A stretch of DNA of 64,000 nt, taken from assembly GCF_008365385.1 (NCBI RefSeq), contig NZ_QOVF01000001.1:1240001-1304000 (forward strand), given 5' to 3'. Positions 9,543 through 18,249 of the stretch are shown in pieces; the first letter of the stretch is position 1; the number at the start of each line of letters is the position of its first letter. The DNA comes from Halopseudomonas laoshanensis (lineage in GTDB: Bacteria; Pseudomonadota; Gammaproteobacteria; Pseudomonadales; Pseudomonadaceae). A program made the position numbers and the translations under genes. A model generated the notes under the pieces. It was not told the origin of the DNA, ran no database searches, and was given only the letters and a program-made list of their open reading frames with translations.

Positions 9543-12137
9543 TTAGGAGTTGTTGCTGTATTGCATGGTGACCAACTGGCGAGGCGGTTCCACGTGGCTG
9601 AAATGACTGTGCGACAAGGCGTTGGACAATTCAGACATTGGCTCAATCAGTTGATCCAGTAGCTGAGCAAGGAGCTCGCGTGCCTCTTCGGAAGTCTCCA
9701 GATCCGCCAGCATGCTGATATCCACCAGATGCAGCTTGCTGGTCGCCTCGATGATCAGGCGCTTTTCCAGGTTGCGGTAAGGCGAGCTGCCCTGGGACGG
9801 CAACCGGGTGATCTGCCGTTCCAGACGTTTGAGCATATAACCGACCGAGCGCGGATTGGTTTCATCGAACAGCAGCAGATCGAGAATCGCCGCGGGATGC
9901 AGCTGGGACCGATAGCGGCGACGGTACACGGTAAAGTTGTCGGTAGACGCGAGCACCACTTCCCATAATGGAATGCCCGGTTGAGTCGCAGTCAGCAGCG
10001 CCAGCTTGAGCAATTGCAGACTGCCCAGCGTGCGTTCGATAAAACGCCCCATGTCCAGAAAGCGCCAGCCGTAATGGTGCGGCATGGTTTCATTGCACAG
10101 GCCGAAAAACGCCGAAAGATCCAGCACCATGGCCTCCAGCAAACGCTGGCCAACCACTACGCCACGGGTTCTGGGCATGCTGTTGAAACGCTGACGCAGG
10201 CTGTTGATCGCGCGCCAGCTGTCATCGCCCAGATGATCGCGCACTGCTCTGCTGTTGCGCACGAAATGACCGAAAAGCATCGGCAGCCCTTCTGGCTGAT
10301 CATCGGCGAACAACAGCAACAGACGATCCCGCGTGAGGATGTGTTCAGGTGAAAACCGGGAATGGCCGCGGGCCGCATCCAGCTCCTCTTCCAGGGTCTC
10401 TGGATCCAGGCTGATGTCCAGCGCCGCCAACAAGTCAGGCAGGATATTACTGTTACTCTCGTGCCGATCATCCTGCAGCAGCCGCCCCAGGGCTTCGCGC
10501 AACAGGCGCGCACGGGTATCCAGACGTTCGCCATAGCGGCCCATCCAGAACAGGCTCTCCGCTACTCGGCAAGGCAGATCTTTGCCATCCCGGGTCACCA
10601 CTATGGGTCCCTGAGCCTGGCGCAACATACTGATATGCGGTTGCGGTACCGGCGCCAGCACCCACACATCCTTGACCGTACGGCTTTGCATCAGCGGCGC
10701 GCCAGGCTCGCCAACCCAGGCCAGCCCGCCGGGCATCACACGGAAATGCCGTTCGTGTACCGGTTTGCCCAGATCCTCCGGCTCGACCAGACTGAAAAAC
10801 CGCAGCGTCGTATGTTGCCGCTCCAGCTTTCTGGTCTGCGGATTAAAGCCTGGGGTAACCGAAGACACCACCGGACGCTGCGCGGTAAAGAGATAGGGAC
10901 GCTGCTGCAGATCACGGCGCAGTCCCTGGATAGCTTCCAGACTCATCTGCCCTGCCCTGAAAACTTTCCCGGGCTGGCTGATGTCGCGCAGTATCCACTC
11001 ATCCAACGACTGGTTAACCTGCGCCAGGCCTTCGCTATTCCCGCACCAGAGCGTCTCACGGCAGCGTAACAGCAGGGTTTCACCCAACAGCCGTTGGCAT
11101 AGACCCGGCAGGAACGCAGCGAGTGCCGGATGCTCAAGGATTCCGGCGCCCAGGGCGTTGGCAATCCGCACTTCACCATTGCGCGCCGCCTGCAGCAAGC
11201 CCGGCACGCCAAGCAAGGAGTCGGGGCGCAGCTCCAGCGGGTCGCACCAGGGGTCATTGATCTGCCGAACGATCACGTCAACCTGGGTCAAACCGCCCAG
11301 CGTACGTACTGATACCTGCCCCTCGCGCACGACCAGATCATCACCCTCGACCAGCGCAAAGTTCATATAGTTGGCCAGCCAGGCATGCTCGAAGTAACCA
11401 GGGCTGCCCGGACCGGGTGACAACAGCACGATATTCGGCTGTTCGCGACCGGAACCGGCCAGACCGGCAAGACAGCGATGCTGGGCCTGATGAAAGCCGG
11501 CCAGACGGTTGATCGGTGCTTCCCGGTAGATACTCGGCAACGCACGGGCCAGCGTAATTCGGTTTTCCAATGCATAGCCGGCACCGGACGGTGACTGCGT
11601 CCAGTCGCCCAGCACCTGCCACTGCCCCTGCTCATCGCGGATCAGGTCAGTACCATGAAAAATCAGCAGCGGGCGGTCCAGCTGGGACGGCGAATCGGCA
11701 GCGGCAAACAGAAAGCCGGGATGGGTAAATACCAGCTCCGGCGGCAATAGCCCTTCATTGATGACGTTACGGTCACCGTAAAGATCATCGAGCAAGTGTT
11801 CCAGCAGCCGGCTGCGCTGCTTCAACCCGGCTTCAAGAGTCTGCCATTCATGGGTATTGATCACCCATGGCAAGCAATCCAGCTGCCAGGAGCGCAGTTG
11901 GCCAGGGTCGTCCTCGTAGGGATTGAAAGTAACGCCGTTCTCATGCAGCAGGTTCTGCGCTTCTTCGCTGCGGCTGACCAGAAAGTCCGGACCCAGCGCA
12001 GAGAACTCCTCGATAAGGGCTTGCCAATGGCTGCGCGGCTGCTGATCGCTGCCCAGCAGTTCGTCATGCTCTTCATGTCCGGGATAATCCCCGAGAAGCG
12101 ATTTAAGCGATGGATCCAGATTACCCGATAACAGCAT
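9543..12137 (-). CDS. circularly permuted type 2 ATP-grasp protein fused to a C-terminal alpha-E domain
   Basis: The 864-aa protein combines COG2308 (about residues 30-500) and COG2307 alpha-E (about 505-850, starting CRVAESLFWMGRYGERLDTRARLL). ATP-grasp members join carboxylates to amines with ATP; the alpha-E domain is an all-helical partner of unknown activity. Family landmarks are present: FNPYEDDPGQLRSWQLDCLP, GDDLVVREGQV and DSLLGVPGLLQAARNGEV. However, the segment that reads VVKPANESGGYG in the split homologue at 15781 is here ILRDISQPGKVFRAG (about 383-398), lacking the Lys and the Gly-Gly-Tyr-Gly loop. ATP binding may therefore be weak or lost. An AGGA site precedes the ATG. The gene lies between two transglutaminase genes. 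Confidence 0.88.
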   Translation of the reverse strand: MLLSGNLDPSLKSLLGDYPGHEEHDELLGSDQQPRSHWQALIEEFSALGPDFLVSRSEEAQNLLHENGVTFNPYEDDPGQLRSWQLDCLPWVINTHEWQTLEAGLKQRSRLLEHLLDDLYGDRNVINEGLLPPELVFTHPGFLFAAADSPSQLDRPLLIFHGTDLIRDEQGQWQVLGDWTQSPSGAGYALENRITLARALPSIYREAPINRLAGFHQAQHRCLAGLAGSGREQPNIVLLSPGPGSPGYFEHAWLANYMNFALVEGDDLVVREGQVSVRTLGGLTQVDVIVRQINDPWCDPLELRPDSLLGVPGLLQAARNGEVRIANALGAGILEHPALAAFLPGLCQRLLGETLLLRCRETLWCGNSEGLAQVNQSLDEWILRDISQPGKVFRAGQMSLEAIQGLRRDLQQRPYLFTAQRPVVSSVTPGFNPQTRKLERQHTTLRFFSLVEPEDLGKPVHERHFRVMPGGLAWVGEPGAPLMQSRTVKDVWVLAPVPQPHISMLRQAQGPIVVTRDGKDLPCRVAESLFWMGRYGERLDTRARLLREALGRLLQDDRHESNSNILPDLLAALDISLDPETLEEELDAARGHSRFSPEHILTRDRLLLLFADDQPEGLPMLFGHFVRNSRAVRDHLGDDSWRAINSLRQRFNSMPRTRGVVVGQRLLEAMVLDLSAFFGLCNETMPHHYGWRFLDMGRFIERTLGSLQLLKLALLTATQPGIPLWEVVLASTDNFTVYRRRYRSQLHPAAILDLLLFDETNPRSVGYMLKRLERQITRLPSQGSSPYRNLEKRLIIEATSKLHLVDISMLADLETSEEARELLAQLLDQLIEPMSELSNALSHSHFSHVEPPRQLVTMQYSNNS

Positions 12138-12196
12138 GAGTTAGTTCCTGAGCGGCGCTCGAAGCGAGCGCCGGTGTGCGCTGCAGCAAAAAACTA

Positions 12197-15100
12197 TTAT
12201 AGACCAGAGGCAGGCACGGCAGCACGTCGCAGGTCGAGTGTATGCGGGTATTCCTGGCCGGGAGCCTGCTCAATTCGTTTCATCTCTCCCTGGGTATGTC
12301 CATGCGACCAGAAACGCGCCATACGGCGAGCTTCAGCTTCATTGGCATTCACCGGGAAGGTTTCATAATTGCGCCCTGCCGGATGCACTACGTGATAGGT
12401 GCAGCCGCCCAGGGAACGGTTGTTCCAGCTGTCGACCAGGTCGAATACCAGGGGCGCATGTACCTCAATCATCGGATGCATAGCCGAAGGCGGCTGCCAG
12501 GCACGATAGCGTACTGCAGCCACGCCCTCCCCAGGGATGCCGGTAAACTGCAATGGCACCTTGTAACCATTGCAGGTCAGTACGTGGCGTGAAGGATTGA
12601 AGTCGCTGACTTTCACTTCCATACGTTCGACCGACGAATCCACATAGCGGGCAGTACCGCCCCCGCTGACCTCCTCCCCCAACACGTGCCAAGGCTCGAT
12701 AGCCTGGCGCAACTCCATACCCACACCGTCGTAGCGCACTTCGCCGCAATGCGGGAAGCGGAACTCCAGGAAGGGTGCAAACCAGTCAGCTTCAAAGGCA
12801 AAGCCATGCGCATTCAGATCGGCAATCACATCGCGCAGATCCTGCCAGATAAAGTGCGGCATCATCCAGCGATCGTGCAGTGCTGTACCCCAGCGCACCA
12901 GTGGCTTGCGGTAGGGTTTGGCGTAGAAGCGAGCGACCAGCGCCCTGATCAACAATTGCTGCATCAGACTCATTTGCGCGTGCGGCGGCATTTCGAAACC
13001 GCGCAGCTCAAGCAGCCCCAACCGCCCGGTAGCGGTGTCGGGCGAATAGAGCTTGTCGATGCAGAACTCCGCGCGGTGGGTATTGCCGGTGATATCAGTC
13101 AGCAAATGCCGCAGCAGGCGGTCCACCAGCCAGGGCTGGGGCACTTCGCCCTCGGGCATCTGCGAGAGCGCGATCTCCAGCTCGTACAAAGCTTCATGGC
13201 GTGCTTCATCGACCCGGGGTGCCTGGCTGGTCGGGCCGATAAACAGCCCGGAAAACAGGTAAGACAGGCTCGGGTGGTGCTGCCAGAAGGTCAACATACT
13301 GGCGAGCAAGTCCGGGCGGCGCAGAAACGGCGAATCCGCAGGCGTTTTACCGCCCAGCGTGACATGGTTGCCACCGCCAGTACCGGTATGCCGACCATCG
13401 AGCATGAATTTCTCGGTACCCAGCCGGGTCAGGCGCGCTTCTTCGTAGAGGATATGCGTATTGTCGACCAGATCGCGCCAGTTGGATGCCGGCATCACGT
13501 TGACTTCAATCACACCCGGATCAGGCGTAATCATGAACTTCTCGATGCGCGAATCCGAAGGCGGAGCATAACCCTCAATGCACACGGGCATCTTCAGGTG
13601 AGCAGCGGTCTGCTCGATAGAGGCCAGCAGCTCGAGGTATTCCTCAAGTTGAGCCAATGGCGGCAGGAAGATAAACAGTTTGCCGTCACGCTCTTCCAGA
13701 CACAGCGCCGTGCCGATAACACCCTCTTCACTCAGATCGGTCAACTGCTCCTGCCAATCCTGGCCAACTGACTGATGATGGCGGCCGTCTGTCTGGTTGC
13801 TGGCCGCCTGCACTTCGCTGTAGCGGCTGGCCACTTCACCATGAACATCCGACAGTGCCGGCGGCGTGTCGAACAACGAGCGCGGCTGTGGCTCATCAAG
13901 CTTGCGCAGCGGCAAAGCGGAAAGTGGTAAACGCAGGCCCATGGGCGAGTCGCCGGGAACCAGGTACAGATTCTGCCGGCGGATCGGCCAGCGGCTGCTT
14001 TGCCAGCGATCGGTGCTCAGATCACGGGCCAATGGCAACGCCAGGCCGGTCATCTTGTCCAGGCCGCGTTCAAGCAACCGCACCAGTCTGGCGCGGCCCT
14101 CGTCATCCTGCAGCTCGTCATCACTGAGTTTCACGTCGCTGGGCTGTTGCTGCTCGAGCCACAGGTAATAGTAGGTATCTTCAAAACAGGGAATCAGATA
14201 GCGCTCATCCAATTCCAATCGCTTGGTCAGCTCAGCAGCAAAACGCTGCACGTCCTTTTCGCCGAACTGGTAGTCTTTTTCCACATCTGCCAGCCACTGG
14301 TCATCCTGCCACATGGGCTTGCCGTCGCGGCGCCAGTAGCAGGCCAGGGCCCAGCGCGGCAGCGGCTCACCTGGGTACCATTTGCCCTGCTGGTAGTGCA
14401 TCAGGGAATGTGGCGCGTAATGCGGGCGCAGACGCCGCAGCAATTTCTCGGCGAGCCCTCTTTTGGTCGGCCCTTGCGCGGCGATGGTCCATTCTGGTGC
14501 ATCCATGTCGTCAACTGATACAAAAGTGGGCTCGCCGCCCATGGTCAGACGCACGTCAAGCTCTTCAAGTTGCTGATCAACCTGATCGCCCAGCGCATCA
14601 ATTCGTGCCCACTGGTCTTCGGTATAGGGTTTGGTCACGCGCGGATCTTCATGCACGCGCGTGACGCTCATCTTGAAGTCGAACTCCACCTTGCACGGCT
14701 CGGAAGCACCGGTGATAGGTGCCGCACTGGAAGGCTCTGGTGTCGCCGCCAAGGGAATATGCCCTTCCCCAGCAAACAGGCCGGATGTGGGATCCAGACC
14801 AATCCAGCCCGCACCGGGAATGAATACTTCGGTCCAGGCATGCAGATCGGTAAAGTCCACTTCGGTCCCTGAGGGACCGTCGAGCGCTTTTACATCAGCG
14901 GTTAGCTGAATCAGATAGCCCGACACGAAGCGCGCTGCCAGACCCAACTGGCGAAATATCTCCACCAGCAGCCAGGACGAATCACGGCATGAACCACGCT
15001 GCAGGGTCAGGGTTTCCTCCGCGCTCTGCACGCCCGGTTCCATGCGGATCAGGTATTCGATGTCCTGCGACAAACGCTGATTGATCGATACCAGGAAGTC

Positions 15101-15526
15101 CGCCACGGACCTGGGCTCTTTGCTGACGGTGGTCAACCATGCCGCAAGCAAGGGGCCTGGCTCATTCTTTTCCAGGTACGGCCCCAACTCCTTGCTCAAC
15201 GCCTTGGGATATTCGAAGGGGATCTGCTCGGCGTAATCCTCGACGAAAAAATCGAAGGGATTGACCACCGTCATCGGTACCACCAGCTCTACGTCCACAT
15301 ACAGATGGTCGATCTTGTCCGGAAACACGACGCGGGCCACATGATTGCCGAAGGGGTCCTGCTGCCAGTTGATAAAGTGCTGACCACCCTCTATTTTCAA
15401 GCTGTAGGCGTCAATCGGCGTGCGGCAGTGTGGCGCGGGCTTCAGACGAATATGGTGAGCTCCAACCGCTACCGTTCTATCGAAGTCATAACGAGTGGAA
15501 TGTTTAAGCGCTACACGAATAGTCAT
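12197..15526 (-). CDS. large transglutaminase-like protein with DUF2126 region
   Basis: The 1109-aa protein has a transglutaminase core near the N terminus followed by the long DUF2126 (COG4196) region from about residue 290. The triad is visible: Cys180 in LQRGSCRDSSWLL, His229 in TDLHAWTEVFIPGAGW and Asp245 in GLDPTSG. DUF2126 has glutamine-synthetase-like or amidoligase-like features by published prediction; no activity is established. Here it includes the conserved LTMGGEPTFVSVDD and DGRHTGTGGGNHVTLGG stretches. There is no signal peptide or membrane segment. It is the first gene of the minus-strand arm and is preceded by a near-consensus sigma-54 promoter 43 bases upstream. The length is typical of the family. 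Confidence 0.9.
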   Translation of the reverse strand: MTIRVALKHSTRYDFDRTVAVGAHHIRLKPAPHCRTPIDAYSLKIEGGQHFINWQQDPFGNHVARVVFPDKIDHLYVDVELVVPMTVVNPFDFFVEDYAEQIPFEYPKALSKELGPYLEKNEPGPLLAAWLTTVSKEPRSVADFLVSINQRLSQDIEYLIRMEPGVQSAEETLTLQRGSCRDSSWLLVEIFRQLGLAARFVSGYLIQLTADVKALDGPSGTEVDFTDLHAWTEVFIPGAGWIGLDPTSGLFAGEGHIPLAATPEPSSAAPITGASEPCKVEFDFKMSVTRVHEDPRVTKPYTEDQWARIDALGDQVDQQLEELDVRLTMGGEPTFVSVDDMDAPEWTIAAQGPTKRGLAEKLLRRLRPHYAPHSLMHYQQGKWYPGEPLPRWALACYWRRDGKPMWQDDQWLADVEKDYQFGEKDVQRFAAELTKRLELDERYLIPCFEDTYYYLWLEQQQPSDVKLSDDELQDDEGRARLVRLLERGLDKMTGLALPLARDLSTDRWQSSRWPIRRQNLYLVPGDSPMGLRLPLSALPLRKLDEPQPRSLFDTPPALSDVHGEVASRYSEVQAASNQTDGRHHQSVGQDWQEQLTDLSEEGVIGTALCLEERDGKLFIFLPPLAQLEEYLELLASIEQTAAHLKMPVCIEGYAPPSDSRIEKFMITPDPGVIEVNVMPASNWRDLVDNTHILYEEARLTRLGTEKFMLDGRHTGTGGGNHVTLGGKTPADSPFLRRPDLLASMLTFWQHHPSLSYLFSGLFIGPTSQAPRVDEARHEALYELEIALSQMPEGEVPQPWLVDRLLRHLLTDITGNTHRAEFCIDKLYSPDTATGRLGLLELRGFEMPPHAQMSLMQQLLIRALVARFYAKPYRKPLVRWGTALHDRWMMPHFIWQDLRDVIADLNAHGFAFEADWFAPFLEFRFPHCGEVRYDGVGMELRQAIEPWHVLGEEVSGGGTARYVDSSVERMEVKVSDFNPSRHVLTCNGYKVPLQFTGIPGEGVAAVRYRAWQPPSAMHPMIEVHAPLVFDLVDSWNNRSLGGCTYHVVHPAGRNYETFPVNANEAEARRMARFWSHGHTQGEMKRIEQAPGQEYPHTLDLRRAAVPASGL

Positions 15527-15568
15527 GAATCGTTTCCCGGAGCAATGGCAAGGTTAGCCCAAGAGCAT

Positions 15569-15585
15569 AGCAACGCCTGTGCCAA
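15569..15585 (-). promoter_or_regulatory. near-consensus sigma-54 promoter for the minus arm of the transglutaminase cluster
   Basis: On the minus strand the sequence reads TTGGCACAGGCGTTGCT. This matches the YTGGCACG-R-N3-TTGCW consensus at all positions but one, with exact GG-N10-GC spacing. It ends 43 bases before the ATG at 15526, leaving room for a 5' leader of about 30 bases. Confidence 0.7.
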
Positions 15586-15613
15586 GCGCCCTGGGTAAAC
15601 TCTTTTGAATATA

Positions 15614-15673
15614 GCTGGTCTGTGTTGAGGATAACTCTTTTGGCATCCAGCAGTATGACAATCATGGACCAGC
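15614..15673. promoter_or_regulatory. inverted repeat between the divergent promoters, candidate activator site
   Basis: GCTGGTC at 15614-15620 and GACCAGC at 15667-15673 form a 7-bp inverted pair 46 bases apart. It lies between the two candidate sigma-54 promoters, where an enhancer-binding protein would be expected. The sequence does not clearly match the NtrC site, so the cognate activator is unknown. Confidence 0.3.
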
Positions 15674-15726
15674 ACATATCTACTAACATCAATCCTAATG
15701 GCTAAAGCGGCAAATGCGTATTAGGC

Positions 15727-15742
15727 TGGTATAGCAATTGCA
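15727..15742 (+). promoter_or_regulatory. candidate sigma-54 promoter for the plus arm of the transglutaminase cluster
   Basis: TGGTATAGCAATTGCA has exact GG-N10-GC spacing and a perfect TTGCA -12 element, but the -24 element is only partly matched (TGGTATA against TGGCACG). It lies 38 bases before the ATG at 15781. Confidence 0.45.
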
Positions 15743-15780
15743 GCGTTTCGTCCCATCACCCAGCACACAAGAGTGGCTTA

Positions 15781-17235
15781 ATGAGCAAAGTTAATTGGGA
15801 AGACTACGCCTCTAAGGGTTTTTTTGACGAACTCATCTCTGCTTCCGGACAGGCAAGACCGGAAGCAGCCATGCTTTGCCAGTATCTCGCCGATCTGGAC
15901 GCGCGCGAGCTGAGCGAGCATAAAACGGCGGCTGAGGTCGCCATCCAGCTGATGGGCATCACCTTCACGGTGTATACCGAAGGCAACATGATCGACCGCG
16001 CCTGGCCGTTCGACATCGTGCCCCGCATCATACCGCTGGCCGAATGGCAGAAGACCGAAGCCGGTTTGAAGCAGCGGGTACAAGCGCTGAACATGTTTAT
16101 CGATGATTTATACCACGATCAGAAGATCATCAAGGACAAGGTCTTCCCTGCCGAAATCCTCGCCAAGTCAGTGAACTTCCGCAAACAATGCGTCGGCGTC
16201 CACCCCCCGCACAATATCTGGGCGCATATCTGCGGCTCTGACCTGGTGCGCGACAAGGACGGCACGCTCTATGTGCTCGAAGACAACCTGCGCATACCCT
16301 CTGGCGTGTCGTACATGCTGGAGAATCGCAACGTCACCAAACGGGTGTTGCCCGATCTCTTTGCTACCGGCCGCATCCAACCGGTGGATGATTACACCTC
16401 GCAGCTGTATGACATGCTCGCCTCCATGTCCCCGCGCCCCGGCGACGACCCCTGTATCGTCATTTTGACGCCGGGCATCTACAACTCCGCCTATTACGAG
16501 CACGCCTACCTGGCGCAGCAAATGGGCATTGAGGTGGTTGAGGGCTCCGACCTGGTGGTCGGTGAAGACGACTGTGTATATATGCGCCGTATCGACGGCC
16601 TGAGCCGCGTCGACGTGATCTACCGCCGTGTTGATGATCTGTTTATTGATCCCGAGGTGTTCAATCCGGACTCAGCCCTGGGCGTCAAAGGCCTGATGCG
16701 CGCCTGGCGCAAGGGTAAGGTAGCGCTGGCCAACGCGCCGGGTGCTGGCGTAGCCGACGACAAGGTGGTCTACGCCTTCGTGCCAGCGATCATCAAATAC
16801 TATCTCGACCAGGAACCGCTGTTGCCGAACGTCCCCAGCTACCTGTGCATGTTCGACGACGACCGCAAGTACGTGCTCGACAACCTCGACAAGTTGGTGG
16901 TCAAACCGGCCAATGAGTCTGGTGGCTACGGCATGCTGATCGGGCCGCATTCAACGAAAAAGGAACGCGATAAATTCGCTGAATTGATCAAGGCAGATCC
17001 GCGCAACTATATGGCCCAGCCTACTCTGGCCCTCTCTACCTCACCTACCCTGTGCGAAAACGGCGTTGAGCCGCGCCATGTTGATCTACGCCCATTCATC
17101 CTCTCCGGCGAGACCCCGTGGGTAACCACCGGCGGCTTGACCCGCGTTGCCCTGACCAAAGGTTCACTGGTGGTCAATTCGTCCCAGGGTGGCGGCAGTA
17201 AAGACACCTGGATCGTCGACATGGCGGGGAACTGA
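15781..17235 (+). CDS. circularly permuted type 2 ATP-grasp protein
   Basis: The 484-aa cytoplasmic protein of COG2308 is predicted to be an ATP-dependent carboxylate-amine ligase. Its nucleotide-binding motif is intact: KLVVKPANESGGYGMLIG at about residues 370-387. Other landmarks are FEHAYL-type YYEHAYLAQQMG, GSDLVVGEDDC, RVDVIYRRVDD and DSALGVKGLMRAWRKGKV. It is the plus-strand counterpart of the ATP-grasp half of the fusion at 9543 and is likely the catalytically competent copy. It is separated by two bases from the alpha-E gene that follows, so both products are probably made together and act as a complex. Substrate and product are unknown. Confidence 0.92.
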   Translation: MSKVNWEDYASKGFFDELISASGQARPEAAMLCQYLADLDARELSEHKTAAEVAIQLMGITFTVYTEGNMIDRAWPFDIVPRIIPLAEWQKTEAGLKQRVQALNMFIDDLYHDQKIIKDKVFPAEILAKSVNFRKQCVGVHPPHNIWAHICGSDLVRDKDGTLYVLEDNLRIPSGVSYMLENRNVTKRVLPDLFATGRIQPVDDYTSQLYDMLASMSPRPGDDPCIVILTPGIYNSAYYEHAYLAQQMGIEVVEGSDLVVGEDDCVYMRRIDGLSRVDVIYRRVDDLFIDPEVFNPDSALGVKGLMRAWRKGKVALANAPGAGVADDKVVYAFVPAIIKYYLDQEPLLPNVPSYLCMFDDDRKYVLDNLDKLVVKPANESGGYGMLIGPHSTKKERDKFAELIKADPRNYMAQPTLALSTSPTLCENGVEPRHVDLRPFILSGETPWVTTGGLTRVALTKGSLVVNSSQGGGSKDTWIVDMAGN

Positions 17236-17237
17236 TT

Positions 17238-18200
17238 ATGCTTTCAAGAGTTGCGGAAAATATCTACTGGTTGGCTCGCTACATTGAAAGAGCTGAAGAC
17301 ACTGCCCGACTGCTGAGCGTCAACAGTCACCTACTGCTCGACCTGCCCCGCTCTACCAAACTCGGCTGGTCTGAAATCATCGCCATCACCGGTAATGACG
17401 AATTGTTCGATGAGCACTACGAGACCCGTGATGAAGCCAGCGTGCTGTTGTTCATGTGCGGCGACCGGCGCTATTCAGGTTCGATCATCAGTTCACTGGC
17501 GGGCGCCCGGGAGAATTTGCGCACCACACGCGAGGTGATTCCGAGGGAAATATGGGAAGAAATCAACCAGTTATATCTGAACGTTCAGGAACAAGTTGAA
17601 GCCGGGATTACACCACGACGGCGCGATGCGTTTCTCAACCGGGTGATTCGTAGTTGCCAGACGGTGAATGGACTGGTCGAAGGTATGCTCAGCTATACCA
17701 CTGCCCGCACCTTCCTGATGATTGGCCGCCAGCTGGAACGCGCGGACATGACCACGCGCATCATCGACGTGCGTTCGGCCAACCTGCTGCCACGCAGTCC
17801 CGAAGAACTGACTCCGTTCGAAAATCTGCAGTGGATGAGTGTACTCAAATCACTCAGCGGTTTTCAGATGTACCGCCAGCATGTTCGCTTGCGCATCCGT
17901 GGCCCGGATGTGCTGCAATTTCTTCTACAGGATCGGATGTTCCCCCGCGCGGTAGCCTGCAGCCTTGAGCGTCTGGCCATTGCGTTGAAGAATCTGCCGA
18001 TGCACGAGCTGGCTTTGGAAGAAGTTGAAACTTGCAGGAAACATATTGCCGAAGCAGAGATCATACGTATGGCAGCAGAGCCGGATCTGCTGCATGCATT
18101 CGTGGACGAGATCCAGATAGATTTCACCGAATTGCACGATGCCATTCGCAAGACCTATTTTGCCGAACCGGAAGAGGCAACCCAATCACAGGAGCAATGA
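17238..18200 (+). CDS. stand-alone alpha-E domain protein
   Basis: The 320-aa all-helical protein of COG2307 (DUF403, alpha-E domain) starts MLSRVAENIYWLARYIERAEDTARLL, the classic N-terminal signature. The name comes from conserved Glu/Arg residues on predicted helices; no biochemical function is established. It is encoded two bases after the ATP-grasp gene, matching the fusion of the same two domains at 9543-12137. That is strong context for a stable ATP-grasp/alpha-E complex. It is followed after 49 bases by the metallopeptidase gene, in the same direction. Confidence 0.92.
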   Translation: MLSRVAENIYWLARYIERAEDTARLLSVNSHLLLDLPRSTKLGWSEIIAITGNDELFDEHYETRDEASVLLFMCGDRRYSGSIISSLAGARENLRTTREVIPREIWEEINQLYLNVQEQVEAGITPRRRDAFLNRVIRSCQTVNGLVEGMLSYTTARTFLMIGRQLERADMTTRIIDVRSANLLPRSPEELTPFENLQWMSVLKSLSGFQMYRQHVRLRIRGPDVLQFLLQDRMFPRAVACSLERLAIALKNLPMHELALEEVETCRKHIAEAEIIRMAAEPDLLHAFVDEIQIDFTELHDAIRKTYFAEPEEATQSQEQ

Positions 18201-18249
18201 CCTGCCCGCTCCGGCGCAGGTCGGAGCGTCCCTTCATGGATATTCACCC

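Noticed and set aside
12686-13771. Open frame of 361 codons on the plus strand
   Set aside because: It is antisense to the DUF2126 transglutaminase gene and its composition reads as a shadow.
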